Assembly (NCBI GenBank): GCA_004558525.1
Contig: SFCQ01000006.1
Span: 40,289-104,288, forward strand
Source: Clostridiales bacterium
GTDB taxonomy: Bacteria > Bacillota > Clostridia > Christensenellales > CAG-138
Direction of reading: 5' to 3'
DNA: 64,000 bases
Made by a program: the position numbers and the translations under genes. This document shows positions 9,418-18,051 of this stretch, piece by piece; position 1 is the stretch's first letter; each line of letters starts with the position of its first letter. The notes under the pieces are model-generated. The model had not been told where the DNA came from, searched no databases, and was given only the letters and a program-made list of their open reading frames with translations.

Positions 9418-9552
9418 TTACTTTCTTACCCAAATGGAGCAGCCATCAGGGCAATCTGAAGCATTCTTGTGTATATGCTTTTGCCGTTCAGCTCGTTTTC
9501 CCGCGCCCATTTGGAGGCGTTCTTCATGAGCCGCATAGTATTTGCCGCCCAT
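9418..9552 (-). CDS. Small hypothetical protein, 44 residues
   Basis: An open frame of 44 codons in the 368-base gap between pta and tmcAL. It starts MGGKYYAAHEERLQMG and ends CPDGCSIWVRK. A GAGGG ribosome-binding site lies 5 bases before the ATG. The product is basic and hydrophilic, with two cysteines (34 and 38). It is transcribed toward pta and stops about 40 bases before the pta -35, so it could be a short gene upstream of pta or a gene remnant. I do not recognise a family. The ribosome-binding site and codon use are its only support. Confidence 0.35.
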   Translation of the reverse strand: MGGKYYAAHEERLQMGAGKRAERQKHIHKNASDCPDGCSIWVRK

Positions 9553-9620
9553 TATTCCCTCTTAAGCTGCACCGTATTGTGATTTCAAACAATAATCAAA
9601 AGCAAAATAAGGCTGTATTA

Positions 9621-9629
9621 TGGTATAAT
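9621..9629 (+). promoter_or_regulatory. Extended -10 promoter element before tmcAL
   Basis: TGG followed by TATAAT (9624-9629) forms an extended -10 with no recognisable -35. AAGGAG at 9645-9650 is the ribosome-binding site of the gene that starts at 9658. Confidence 0.5.
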
Positions 9630-9657
9630 CAGCTTATAAAATAAAAGGAGCTGCTTT

Positions 9658-10857
9658 ATGACGCGTTGCACAGGCATAATTACCGAATACAACCCGCTGC
9701 ACAACGGGCATGTTTATCATATAGAACGCACGAAGTCCATTACAGGCGGCGCGCCCATCATAGTTGCAATGAGCGGCTGGTTCGTGCAGCGCGGAGATGC
9801 GGCGGCGTTTGACCCGTATACGCGCGCCATGTGGGCGCTTAAAGCCGGAGCCGACATGGTAATACAGCTTCCGGTCATGTTTTCAATGTCCGGAGCGGAA
9901 AGATTCGCAAGGGGCGGCGCCCATGTTCTTTATTCGACAGGACTTGTAGGCAAGCTGTCATTTGGCGCTGAATGTGGCAATATGGATGTCATAAGCCGTG
10001 CGGCCGAATTGCTTCTGCACGAGCCTGCCGGGTATAAAGCCGAGCTTGCATCAATATTGGCATCCGGGAAAAGCTATCCCTCTGCGGCAGCGGAGGCTTT
10101 GGCAAGAATAATTGGGCAAGATGACGGCGATGTATTATCTTCGCCAAACAATATATTGGCTATAGAGTACATACAGGCGATAAAGCGGGCGGGTTTTGAC
10201 ATGGAGCCCGTAGCTGTCGAGCGCACCGGAGCCATGCATGATTCAGACGAAGCCGTATTTGGCAGCATGAGCGCCTCCGCGATAAGGAATTCGCTAAAAA
10301 GCAATAACGGCAATATGGAAGCAATTGAGCAGGCGGTACCGCAATATGTTTTCGACGCCATTGTAAATAACAATGCAGCTATTATGCATGCGGACGGGCT
10401 ATCGCAGGCTGTGCTGTATGCGCTAAGGAAGCTTACAAAAGAAGAGATCGCCGATATACCTGACGTAGCCGAAGGGCTTGAGAACACGATATACCTAAGC
10501 TGCAGAAATACGACTTGCTTTGACGAGCTTATAAAAAGCATAAAGACAAAGCGCTATACATTGGCAAGGATACGAAGGATATGCCTTAACGCGCTTTTGG
10601 GCATAACAAAAGGCGACTATAAAAAAGCCGAAACGCCTAAGTATATACGCGTGCTTGGCATAAAAAAGGCTTCGCTTTATCTTATGGCGGAAATGGCGAA
10701 AAGCGCAAAGTTGCCCATTGTAGCCTGCCGTAGAGATTACGATAAGCTTGACGCTGAAGCAAGAGCATGCTTTGACAAGGATATATTCGCGGCTGAAACG
10801 GCCCAGCTCAACGCTCCATACATAAACGAGTTTGCAAGAAAGCTTATTATTGTATAA
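9658..10857 (+). CDS. tmcAL: tRNA(Met) cytidine acetate ligase TmcAL
   Basis: ATP-dependent enzyme that forms N4-acetylcytidine at the wobble position of elongator tRNA-Met, using acetate. The 399-residue length is typical of the YlbM/TmcAL family. The nucleotidyltransferase-like N-terminus reads GIITEYNPLHNGHVYHI (5-21), containing the HxGH-type motif; MSGWFVQRGD and LSFGAECG follow. It is divergent from pta and followed 38 bases later by ylbJ, the usual neighbour in Firmicutes. Proximity to acetate metabolism genes fits its acetate substrate, but that link is inference. Confidence 0.93.
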   Translation: MTRCTGIITEYNPLHNGHVYHIERTKSITGGAPIIVAMSGWFVQRGDAAAFDPYTRAMWALKAGADMVIQLPVMFSMSGAERFARGGAHVLYSTGLVGKLSFGAECGNMDVISRAAELLLHEPAGYKAELASILASGKSYPSAAAEALARIIGQDDGDVLSSPNNILAIEYIQAIKRAGFDMEPVAVERTGAMHDSDEAVFGSMSASAIRNSLKSNNGNMEAIEQAVPQYVFDAIVNNNAAIMHADGLSQAVLYALRKLTKEEIADIPDVAEGLENTIYLSCRNTTCFDELIKSIKTKRYTLARIRRICLNALLGITKGDYKKAETPKYIRVLGIKKASLYLMAEMAKSAKLPIVACRRDYDKLDAEARACFDKDIFAAETAQLNAPYINEFARKLIIV

Positions 10858-10895
10858 TTAAGCCTATAACAGTGCCATTGCTCATAGTATATAGC

Positions 10896-11972
10896 ATGAG
10901 CAGAAAGATAGTGTTTTTTATATGCGTGCTTATGTGCGGCGCGCTTATAGCCCTTAATAAAGAAGCTGCCGAGGCGGCGCGTGCCGGCTTTGCGCTTTGG
11001 CGGGACAGCGTTATGCCTTCACTGCTTCCCTTTTTTGTATGCACCGGCATAATGCGCAGGCTTGGGCTTATAAACGGGACGCAGCCAGCGCCGCTGATGG
11101 CGCTTGCATTCATATCCGGCGCTCCAGGCGGCGCAAGACTTTCGGCCGGATTATATGATGAAGGCAGCACGGCATCTGCAACATATACTGCGGCTTCGCT
11201 TAACGCATTGAGTCCTATGTTCGTATGCGGAGCATTTGCAAGCGATATGCTCGGTTACCCTCCGGCTGCGATACCAATAGTTGCAGCACAGCTTTTGGCT
11301 ATGCTCGTATTCTTCGTGTTGGCCTTTTCCAGGCACCCGCCATACAAAGCTAAGCTTAAACAAAAAAATGATGCAAAACCCGCCATAGGCGCAGTTTTTG
11401 CATCAAGCGTGGCAGACGCCGCAACATCGCTGCTTTCAATATGCGGCATGATAGTTTTCTTTTCCGTATTGATGCGCCTTATGGAAGTAAGCGGGATATT
11501 GAGCATAATTGCATGGCCGATAAGGCTCGTCACAACGCTTGCCGGCGGAAACGGCCAAGCGGCCGAGGCTATGCTGTGCGCCATAATGGAAGCCGCAACA
11601 GGTGCCAAGCGCATAGCTCTATCAGCCTTGAGCATGCGCAGCGCAGTAACGCTGGGCGCGTTTGCGTTTTCATTCGGCGGGCTTTGCATAATGGCGCAAA
11701 GCATGATATTCATGCAGATAGACGCCGGCAAATACCTGCTATACAAGCTTGCGCAGGGTACGCTTGCGGCGCTTATAGCCTATTTCCTTTTTCCGTTATG
11801 CTGCAACGGCGCATATGATGTGGCTGCTGTGCCTGAATATGTTGAAAGGCTTAAAACGAACAGCCTGAGCGCATTGTACATACTCATTGCATCAATGGCG
11901 GCTATGGCTGCAATAATGCTTATATGCGCCGCAAGGGTAAGGATAGATAAGCTTAAAGCCAGCCGAAAGTAA
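10896..11972 (+). CDS. ylbJ: Sporulation integral membrane protein YlbJ-like
   Basis: Polytopic membrane protein of about 358 residues with a nucleoside-recognition (Gate) domain; YlbJ is needed for normal spore formation in Bacillus. Recognisable parts are WRDSVMPSLLPFFVCTGIM, the glycine-rich ISGAPGGARLSAGLYDEG loop, and a repeated hydrophobic C-terminal half. The start is uncertain: GTG at 10872 is also in frame, but ATG at 10896 gives MSRKIVFF and a normal first membrane segment. Neither has a strong ribosome-binding site. It is downstream of tmcAL and convergent with asnA. Confidence 0.85.
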   Translation: MSRKIVFFICVLMCGALIALNKEAAEAARAGFALWRDSVMPSLLPFFVCTGIMRRLGLINGTQPAPLMALAFISGAPGGARLSAGLYDEGSTASATYTAASLNALSPMFVCGAFASDMLGYPPAAIPIVAAQLLAMLVFFVLAFSRHPPYKAKLKQKNDAKPAIGAVFASSVADAATSLLSICGMIVFFSVLMRLMEVSGILSIIAWPIRLVTTLAGGNGQAAEAMLCAIMEAATGAKRIALSALSMRSAVTLGAFAFSFGGLCIMAQSMIFMQIDAGKYLLYKLAQGTLAALIAYFLFPLCCNGAYDVAAVPEYVERLKTNSLSALYILIASMAAMAAIMLICAARVRIDKLKASRK

Positions 11973-11990
11973 GCTGCTTCGGCTGGCTTT
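11957..11990. terminator. Bidirectional terminator between ylbJ and asnA
   Basis: Eleven-base-pair stem AGCCAGCCGAA / TTCGGCTGGCT with a 10-base loop, overlapping the ylbJ stop codon. T tracts are short on both sides. Its position between convergent genes supports use in both directions. Confidence 0.75.
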
Positions 11991-12001
11991 GTCAAACTCG
12001 T

Positions 12002-13009
12002 TCAGAGCAATATCACTCCCGCTTTTTCGGCTTCTTCTATTGTGTGCTTATCCCATATGGATGACTGCACTTCACCTATATGGGCCTTTTCAAGCATTAT
12101 CATGCATAGTCTTGATTGCCCTATGCCGCCGCCTATCGTGAGCGGCAATTCACCGTTAAGCAGCGCCCTGTGGAAGTGCAGCTTTGCCCTATCCTCGCAA
12201 TTTGCGGCCTTAAGCTGCTTTGCAAGCGATTGAGCGTCTACCCTTATGCCCATGCTGGATATCTCAAATTCACAGTCAAGCACCGGATTGTATAAGAGTA
12301 TGTCCCCGTTAAGCTCCCAATCGTCATAGTCGGGAGCGCGCCCGTCGTGCGGCTTGCCGTCAGAAAGTACGCCGCCTATCTTTTCTATAAACACGGTGCC
12401 ATGTTCTTTGGTAAAAAGCCTTTCGCGCTGCTTTGCAGTCTTGTCAGGATAAAGCTTTATCAGCTCCTCGCTGGTCACAAAGGTAACGTCCCTGCAAAGC
12501 TGCATGTCAAGCACCGGATATTTTGCCTGAACTACAGCTAAGGTGTAGCATACGGCCTCTATTATGGATCTCACCGTGCGCTCAAGGTACGCCCTGTTCC
12601 TATCTTCCTTTGTTATTACCTTTTCCCAATCCCACTGGTCAACGTATATCGAATGAAGATTGTCAAGCGTTTCATCGCGCCTTATGGCGTTCATGTCGGT
12701 ATACAGGCCGCGCCCTTCATGAAAATCATACCTTTTAAGCGCGTAACGCTTCCATTTTGCAAGAGAATGCACGACCTCCGCATTTTTGCCTGTAGCCGGG
12801 GCATCAAAACGCACAGGGCGCTCTACGCCGTTGAGGTTATCGTTAAGGCCCATATCGGGATCAACGAACAGCGGCGCCGAAACGCGCTTTAGGTTGAGTA
12901 CACCGGCAAGCGCTTCTTGAAAGGTAGCCTTTATAAGCGCAATGGCGTTTTGCGTGTCATAAAGATTCAGCTTGGTCCTATACCCTTTTGGTATTACCGT
13001 TTCACTCAT
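12002..13009 (-). CDS. asnA: Aspartate-ammonia ligase (asparagine synthetase A)
   Basis: Makes asparagine from aspartate and free ammonia with ATP to AMP. The 335-residue length is normal for AsnA, a class II aminoacyl-tRNA-synthetase-like fold. Key stretches are FVDPDMGLNDNLNGVERPV near the N-terminus, SIYVDQWDWEKVI, and the C-terminal LTIGGGIGQSRLCM motif 3. The start at 13009 is preceded by a GGAGC ribosome-binding site. It lies between the coiled-coil gene upstream and ylbJ, and appears to be its own transcription unit with terminators on both sides. Confidence 0.97.
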   Translation of the reverse strand: MSETVIPKGYRTKLNLYDTQNAIALIKATFQEALAGVLNLKRVSAPLFVDPDMGLNDNLNGVERPVRFDAPATGKNAEVVHSLAKWKRYALKRYDFHEGRGLYTDMNAIRRDETLDNLHSIYVDQWDWEKVITKEDRNRAYLERTVRSIIEAVCYTLAVVQAKYPVLDMQLCRDVTFVTSEELIKLYPDKTAKQRERLFTKEHGTVFIEKIGGVLSDGKPHDGRAPDYDDWELNGDILLYNPVLDCEFEISSMGIRVDAQSLAKQLKAANCEDRAKLHFHRALLNGELPLTIGGGIGQSRLCMIMLEKAHIGEVQSSIWDKHTIEEAEKAGVILL

Positions 13010-13027
13010 GTTTTTATCAGCTCCTTA

Positions 13028-13057
13028 TAAAAAATTAAGCGGCGCTGTTCGCGCCGC
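13028..13057 (-). terminator. Intrinsic terminator after the coiled-coil gene
   Basis: Minus-strand hairpin GCGGCGC-GAACA-GCGCCGC followed by TTAATTTTTT. It ends the rsmD-coaD-coiled-coil transcript. Confidence 0.8.
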
Positions 13058-13079
13058 AGTTTTTCAGCGTGATATAGTT

Positions 13080-13901
13080 TTACTCTTCGTCGTCAAAATC
13101 ATCATCGTCGAAGTCTATATTCTTCTTTTTTCTTCCAAAGAGCTTCCCGAACAGGCCGCCCTTTTCTTCCTCCTCATCGTCGTCGTACTCTTCTTCCTCG
13201 TCCTCGTATTCATCGATATCCTCAAGCAGCTTTGCCTTAAGCTTGGATACACGCCCGCCCTTATTTGGTTCTTCCTTTACCTGTTCGGGCACATTGAAAG
13301 CATCCTGAGCCTGCTGGTTTACGTTCTGAATCTGCTCAGGCTCGGCCTGTGCCGTCTGCGCGTTAACGCGGGCGTCAAGGTCCTTGCGGTTTATGGCAAC
13401 AAGCTGTCTGTATTCGTTAAGAAAATTCTCAAGGTCCTTCAAAACATCGTCTGCATAGCATTTTGCGTTTTCAAATACCATGCTGGCGTTGGCTTCCGCC
13501 TTCTGCGCAAGCAGCTTAGCCCTGCGCTGCGCCTCTTGATATATCTCGTCCTCTGATACGAGCCTTTCATACTCAGCATGCGCCTTTTCTATTATCGCGC
13601 TGGCATTGGCGTGCGCATCTGCAATTATCCTTTCGCTGCTGGCTTCAGCTTCATTAACAACATCCCTCGCATGCTCGTCCGCATTGTCAATCATAGATTG
13701 CGCGTCCACTATAACGCTGTTCGCCCTTTGGATATCAGAAGGTATGGTGACCTTAAGATCGCCAAGAAGATCCATCATCTCTTCAATGTCTATTATACGC
13801 TTTGTCGCGCCGTTTATCTTCGGACGCGGACTGTTCTCAACAAGATCCTCTATCTGGCCGATAACGGTGAAAATCTGCATGTTCTGAATATTATTGCTCA
13901 T
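13080..13901 (-). CDS. Coiled-coil protein with acidic tail (ATP synthase B-like)
   Basis: A 273-residue soluble protein with no membrane segment. Residues about 55-170 form a long Ala/Glu-rich helix resembling ATP synthase subunit b or DivIVA-type coiled coils (ANSVIVDAQSMIDNADEHA onward). The C-terminal 60 residues alternate very acidic runs with a basic patch (GGLFGKLFGRKKK) between them. The gene overlaps coaD by 11 bases. Similar proteins sit beside coaD in other Clostridia, usually annotated only as an ATPase or hypothetical protein. Function is unknown; a scaffold role at the division site or envelope is a guess from the coiled coil. Confidence 0.75.
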   Translation of the reverse strand: MSNNIQNMQIFTVIGQIEDLVENSPRPKINGATKRIIDIEEMMDLLGDLKVTIPSDIQRANSVIVDAQSMIDNADEHARDVVNEAEASSERIIADAHANASAIIEKAHAEYERLVSEDEIYQEAQRRAKLLAQKAEANASMVFENAKCYADDVLKDLENFLNEYRQLVAINRKDLDARVNAQTAQAEPEQIQNVNQQAQDAFNVPEQVKEEPNKGGRVSKLKAKLLEDIDEYEDEEEEYDDDEEEEKGGLFGKLFGRKKKNIDFDDDDFDDEE

Positions 13902-14385
13902 TGTTCGTCAACCTTTCTCGGATAGATTCATATATTTCTCTCGGCACCATCGCGCCGATATCCACGTTGTGCTCTATCAGCTCCCGCACGGCGCTTGAGC
14001 TGATGTGTATATGCGCCGAATCACATGCAAGGTACACTGTTTGCACCTGTGGCGCCAGCCTTTTGTTGAAATACTCCATTCCGGTCTCAAACTCAAAGTC
14101 GGCGTACGACCTTAGCCCGCGCACTATGTAGTTTGCGCAAAGCGACTTTGCGCAGTCAACAGTCAGCCCGCTGTAGCATGCGGAGCCGGCATTGGTTATA
14201 CCTTCGCCGTCTATCGCCCGCTTTATGTGCGCGGCTCTCTCCTCAGCGGTAAACATAGGGTTCTTTGCAGGATTTGGTATAACGCACACTATTACCTCAT
14301 CAAATAGCTGGCAGGCGCGCTTAAGTATATCCATATGTCCTACGGTAAACGGATCAAAGCTGCCAGGAAAAATAGCTTTTTTCAT
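13891..14385 (-). CDS. coaD: Phosphopantetheine adenylyltransferase
   Basis: Fourth step of coenzyme A synthesis: 4'-phosphopantetheine plus ATP to dephospho-CoA. The 164 residues open with FPGSFDPFTVGHMDILKRA, carrying the TxGH nucleotidyltransferase motif, and contain the C-terminal ISSSAVRELIEHN motif. The start overlaps the rsmD stop by 4 bases (ATGA), and the stop overlaps the next gene. The rsmD-coaD pair is widely conserved. Confidence 0.97.
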   Translation of the reverse strand: MKKAIFPGSFDPFTVGHMDILKRACQLFDEVIVCVIPNPAKNPMFTAEERAAHIKRAIDGEGITNAGSACYSGLTVDCAKSLCANYIVRGLRSYADFEFETGMEYFNKRLAPQVQTVYLACDSAHIHISSSAVRELIEHNVDIGAMVPREIYESIRERLTNNEQ

Positions 14386-14939
14386 ACTTCCCCTTCCCGC
14401 CTGAAAAACGAAAGCGCGGTATCCCTGTATATGCGCCTGTCGTAAAGCTCAAGCGTACCTGTATCCACAGGCGGAATGTGCGCGTCATGCTCGGCAACGA
14501 CCATCGCGCCGCTGTTGAGAACGCCCTTGATGCAAAGCTCATTCAATGCGCCCTCCATAACGCCGGCTCTGTACGGCGGATCAAGAAACACGATGTCAAA
14601 GCCCTTTCCGCACACCGCAGCCGACCTTACAGCCTGCTTGTAATCAAGCGAAAGCACTGCCGACTTATCAGCGAATCCAAGCTTTTCAACATTGGCTTTA
14701 ATAATCTTTACAGCCTCACGCGAATTATCGTTGAATACTGCATAGCTTGCGCCGCGGCTCAAAGCCTCAAGCCCAAGGCTGCCGGAGCCTGCAAACAGGT
14801 CAAGCACCCTTTTGCCGTAAAGCTGAAACTGTATTATTCCGAACAGCGATTCCTTCACCCTGTCCAGCGTAGGCCTTGTGTCGAGCCCCTTTGGCGCAAG
14901 TATCGTCCTACCCCTGCAGGAGCCTGCAATTATACGCAC
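14382..14939 (-). CDS. rsmD: 16S rRNA (guanine(966)-N(2))-methyltransferase RsmD
   Basis: SAM-dependent methyltransferase acting on 16S rRNA G966. The SAM-binding motif is DLFAGSGSLGLEALSRGA and the catalytic motif is FLDPPYRAG. A longer frame opens at 14957 with TTG, but GTG at 14939 is preferred: it has GGGAGG 5 bases upstream and yields the family N-terminus (M)RIIAGSCRGR. The product is 185 residues. A weak promoter (TTGTAA, 18 bases, TACAAT) lies upstream. Confidence 0.95.
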   Translation of the reverse strand: MRIIAGSCRGRTILAPKGLDTRPTLDRVKESLFGIIQFQLYGKRVLDLFAGSGSLGLEALSRGASYAVFNDNSREAVKIIKANVEKLGFADKSAVLSLDYKQAVRSAAVCGKGFDIVFLDPPYRAGVMEGALNELCIKGVLNSGAMVVAEHDAHIPPVDTGTLELYDRRIYRDTALSFFRREGEV

Positions 14940-15067
14940 AAAAACCTCCCAATCCAACTTATCCTTGCTATTGTAGCATTATATACCGCCATGTTACAAG
15001 CACAAATGTTGTTCAGCGCCAATTCTTTACAAATATTCCATTCTTTGGGCCGCTATAGCAGCTTATT

Positions 15068-16234
15068 CTACTTTTCTTCGTGCGCTATCCTGCCGTTTAC
15101 TACAGTAAGCACGCAGCGGGAGCGGAAATCGAACGGATGGCCGCTGAACACAGCTATGTCGGCGTCCTTGCCGGCTTCTATCGAACCTACCCTGTCGGCA
15201 ATGCCGGTTATCCTGGCGGGATTTATGGTGATGGAGCGCAGCGCTCCCTCCTCGCTTGCGCCTTCCCTTACGGCTATTGCAGCGCAAAGCGGCAGATACT
15301 GCTCAGGTATAACGGGATGATCGGTCATCATGGCATAATCTATGCCGGCATCTTCAAGCACCTTGGCCGCCTTAAACGTGAGGTTTTTAAGCTCTATCTT
15401 GCTCCTTTCGCTAAGCAAAGGCCCGATTATAACGCCTTCGCAATCCTCCTTGAGCGCCTCAAGGAGCTGATCGGTTATCATGTAGCCTTCAGTGCAATGA
15501 TCAAGCGTATAGCGCACGTTAAATTCGCGGCAAATGCGTATGGCCGTAAGTATATCGTCCGCCCTGTGCGCATGCAGCTTGAGCGGAAGCTCACGCCTGA
15601 TAACGCACGATAGCATCTCCCTGCCTATATCGCGCTCCGGCATTTTGTCCGGATCGAGCTTACCCTTTTCAAGCTTGTCGTTATATTCCCTTGCCGCTAT
15701 AAGCGCCTGCCGCATTATTGCAGCGGTAGCCATTCTTGTGATAGGCGATTTATTCTTGCCGCTATATACGCGCTTTGGATTTTCGCCAAATGCGCCCTTC
15801 ATGGCGACCGGAAATCTAAGCGTCATATCCTCAACGCTGCTGCCGAACGTCTTTATGGCTGCGAACTGGCCGCCTATCACGTTTGCGCTGCCTGGTCCGG
15901 TAACGCATGTGGTTACGCCGCCGGCGCATGCTTCCTCAAAGCAGCGGTCAAACGGATTTATCGCGTCTATAGCCCTAAGCTGCGGGGTTGTAGGCTCCGT
16001 AGCCTCGTTGCCGTCGGCGCCTTCAAAGCCCATGCCGTCCTCCCACATGCCTATATGGCAATGCGCGTCAACAATACCGGGCATAACTACCATGCCGGTA
16101 ACGTCCCTTATCTCGACGTCCGGATAGCTGAGCCCTTTGCCAGTTTCAACTATCTTACCATCGTTTATGGCAACATCGCCAACAAACGCGGGTCCGGCCA
16201 TAGTCATAATGTTTCCATTTTTAAGTATAAGCAT
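15068..16234 (-). CDS. Amidohydrolase family protein
   Basis: Metal-dependent hydrolase of the amidohydrolase superfamily, 388 residues. The metal motif VDAHCHIGMWEDG gives the HxH pair; further ligand candidates are LKLHAHRADD, LDHCTEGY and the catalytic Asp in MMTDHPVIP. A short beta-sandwich flanks the barrel at both ends (N-terminal MLILKNGNIMTMAG; C-terminal DIAVFSGHPFDFRS). It resembles imidazolonepropionase or dihydroorotase-like cytosolic enzymes found across Clostridia. The substrate cannot be assigned. It stands alone between rsmD and the nnrD-type gene. Confidence 0.85.
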   Translation of the reverse strand: MLILKNGNIMTMAGPAFVGDVAINDGKIVETGKGLSYPDVEIRDVTGMVVMPGIVDAHCHIGMWEDGMGFEGADGNEATEPTTPQLRAIDAINPFDRCFEEACAGGVTTCVTGPGSANVIGGQFAAIKTFGSSVEDMTLRFPVAMKGAFGENPKRVYSGKNKSPITRMATAAIMRQALIAAREYNDKLEKGKLDPDKMPERDIGREMLSCVIRRELPLKLHAHRADDILTAIRICREFNVRYTLDHCTEGYMITDQLLEALKEDCEGVIIGPLLSERSKIELKNLTFKAAKVLEDAGIDYAMMTDHPVIPEQYLPLCAAIAVREGASEEGALRSITINPARITGIADRVGSIEAGKDADIAVFSGHPFDFRSRCVLTVVNGRIAHEEK

Positions 16235-16304
16235 ATTTCTTCCTCCTTGTCCATCTGATCTGACTTAATATTCAAGCTTAAGCATAGCAGAGTAATACGA
16301 CGAA

Positions 16305-17162
16305 CTACCTAAAAAGCTTTCCCACAGTTTGTTCTACGGCGTCCGTAACGTCGCGAGCCATCAGCATGCGTTCCTTAAGCAAGCCAAACGCCTCGTCCGC
16401 GCTTGCGCCAAGTATATATGCCGCCGCACATGCGGATTCAAACGGCCCAAGTCTCTGCCCAAGCATGGCAAGCGCTATGCCGCTCAAAACGTCCCCGCTT
16501 CCGCCTTTGGCTAAGCCCGAATTGCCGTTTTGGTTCAGCGCCAGCCTGCCTTTTTGATCGGCAACATAGCTTCGATATGACTTCAGCAGTACCGTACAGC
16601 CCCACCTGCCGGCATATTCTGATGCGAACTCGGCTTGCTTTGACTTGATATCGTCCGTTTTTGCGCCCGTGAGCCTTGCCATCTCGCCTATATGCGGGGT
16701 TAGTATCACATTTTCATGCAGTATTTCGGCTTTATCCTCTATTCCTGAAAGCGCGTTCAATCCGTCCGCATCTACAACGGCAGGCTTTTTTGCCCGCAAA
16801 ACGAGCCTGACAAGCTTGGCCGTGCCCTCGCCCTGCCCTATGCCTGGCCCCACGCATATGACGGTAGCTTCGTCTATGTATTTTTGAAGCAGTTTTTCAT
16901 CGCACTTAGACCATTCATCATTGCCAAACGATATGCACATGCATTCGGGCAGCGCATAAAACGCCGGCCGCGCCTTATCCGGCACTATAGCCTTTATCGT
17001 GCCTATGCCGCTTCTAAGCGCCGCCGCCGCGCACATTAGCGCCGCTCCGCTCATTAGCTGGCCTCCGGCTATAACAAGGCCTTTGCCGTTATCGCCCTTG
17101 TTGGCCTGTCTGCTGCGCTCGCCAAGCATTGTTCTTACGTTTTCAAAGCTCAGCACTTCCAT
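16305..17162 (-). CDS. nnrD: ADP/ATP-dependent NAD(P)H-hydrate dehydratase
   Basis: Repairs damaged hydrated NAD(P)H. Only the ribokinase-like C-terminal domain is present (about 285 residues); the epimerase domain found fused in many bacteria is missing. Motifs include NKGDNGKGLVIAGG near the N-terminus, ILTPHIGEMARLTG and the nucleotide/active-site motif GNSGLAKGGSGDVLSG. The frame is open to 17288, but that region overlaps recX. ATG at 17162 fits the family N-terminus; nearby ATGs at 17171-17189 are alternatives that would couple it to recX. Confidence 0.9.
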   Translation of the reverse strand: MEVLSFENVRTMLGERSRQANKGDNGKGLVIAGGQLMSGAALMCAAAALRSGIGTIKAIVPDKARPAFYALPECMCISFGNDEWSKCDEKLLQKYIDEATVICVGPGIGQGEGTAKLVRLVLRAKKPAVVDADGLNALSGIEDKAEILHENVILTPHIGEMARLTGAKTDDIKSKQAEFASEYAGRWGCTVLLKSYRSYVADQKGRLALNQNGNSGLAKGGSGDVLSGIALAMLGQRLGPFESACAAAYILGASADEAFGLLKERMLMARDVTDAVEQTVGKLFR

Positions 17163-17175
17163 GGCATTAGCATTA

Positions 17176-17697
17176 TCATTCGTCAGCATCTTCTTCATAC
17201 GCGTTGGCGGACAGGTCAACATCTTCTGCATCGCCAAATACGGATTCAAGCGCAAATACGGAAGCATCGTAGCTGAAGCCCCGTCCAAGAAGCCTCCTTG
17301 CCACGCGCTGCTTGCGCTCAGCTCGTTCTATGGCTGAAAACTGCCTGTCGAATTTTTTGGCAATCTCCAGCGCATTTGCCTTTTCAACATCCGGAGTTAT
17401 AGCTTCAAGCGCATAAGCAATTGTTTCTTTTGGAAGTTTATGCGCGTATAGCTGCGTCCAAAGCTTCCTTTTGCTTATGGGTTTCGTTGCAAGCCTTGTT
17501 GCTACAAAATCCTGCGCATACTTTTCGTCATTAAGGTAGTTAAGCTCCTTAAGCCTTTCTATTACCTGATTCACCTCATATTCGCCATAGTTTAAGGAGT
17601 CGAGCTTTTCCTCCATCTCCCTTATCGTGCGCGCCCTGTCCGACAGATAATCAAGAGCCGCGTCCATTGGCGAATCGGGCAACCTGTTTTTCTTCAT
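17176..17697 (-). CDS. recX: Regulatory protein RecX
   Basis: Small helical modulator of RecA filaments. Starting at ATG 17697 (AGAGGT ribosome-binding site) gives 173 residues; the frame continues upstream to 18033 but that part overlaps the divergent coat gene and is not RecX-like. The three-helix repeats are visible: LDYLSDRARTIREMEEKL, YLNDEKYAQDFVATRL and VARRLLGRGFSYDASVFAL. recA is not in the window. It is probably co-transcribed with the following nnrD-type gene. Confidence 0.88.
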   Translation of the reverse strand: MKKNRLPDSPMDAALDYLSDRARTIREMEEKLDSLNYGEYEVNQVIERLKELNYLNDEKYAQDFVATRLATKPISKRKLWTQLYAHKLPKETIAYALEAITPDVEKANALEIAKKFDRQFSAIERAERKQRVARRLLGRGFSYDASVFALESVFGDAEDVDLSANAYEEDADE

Positions 17698-17808
17698 AAA
17701 AAATACCTCTATTAACTGATAAAACCGAGTTTTACTGGCTTTAATTATAATAATCGGCGAGTCTTTTAGCAATACTAAACTTATCAATCTTGATTCAGGA
17801 GGAAAGAT

Positions 17809-18039
17809 ATGACTATCGATCAAAATGGCAACCCCAATACCCAAGGCCCTGGCATAGATACCAAAAACCTTGGCATAATCCAGGACCAGATGCACCATGA
17901 GGCGCTTGCATACAAAAAGTGCTGCATATGCTCGGAATGGTTTACGGACCAGACGCTTAAGGACATTGCAAACCGCGCAGCGCAGCACCACAGGGAGCAT
18001 TTTAACGCCCTTGACAACTACTTGAAGAGCCACAGCTAA
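17809..18039 (+). CDS. Small spore-coat-associated protein
   Basis: A 76-residue protein with a Gly/Asn/Pro-rich N-terminus (DQNGNPNTQGPG), then a helical part with a Cys pair (KKCCICSEWF) and a His-rich C-terminus (AAQHHREHFN). It has an optimal AGGAGG ribosome-binding site and sits 12 bases before a Coat F family gene. Two-gene arrangements of this kind are common in Clostridia and labelled spore coat. It is divergent from recX. The coat assignment rests mainly on its partner; the sequence alone is weak. Confidence 0.7.
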   Translation: MTIDQNGNPNTQGPGIDTKNLGIIQDQMHHEALAYKKCCICSEWFTDQTLKDIANRAAQHHREHFNALDNYLKSHS

Positions 18040-18051
18040 GGAGGGACTACG

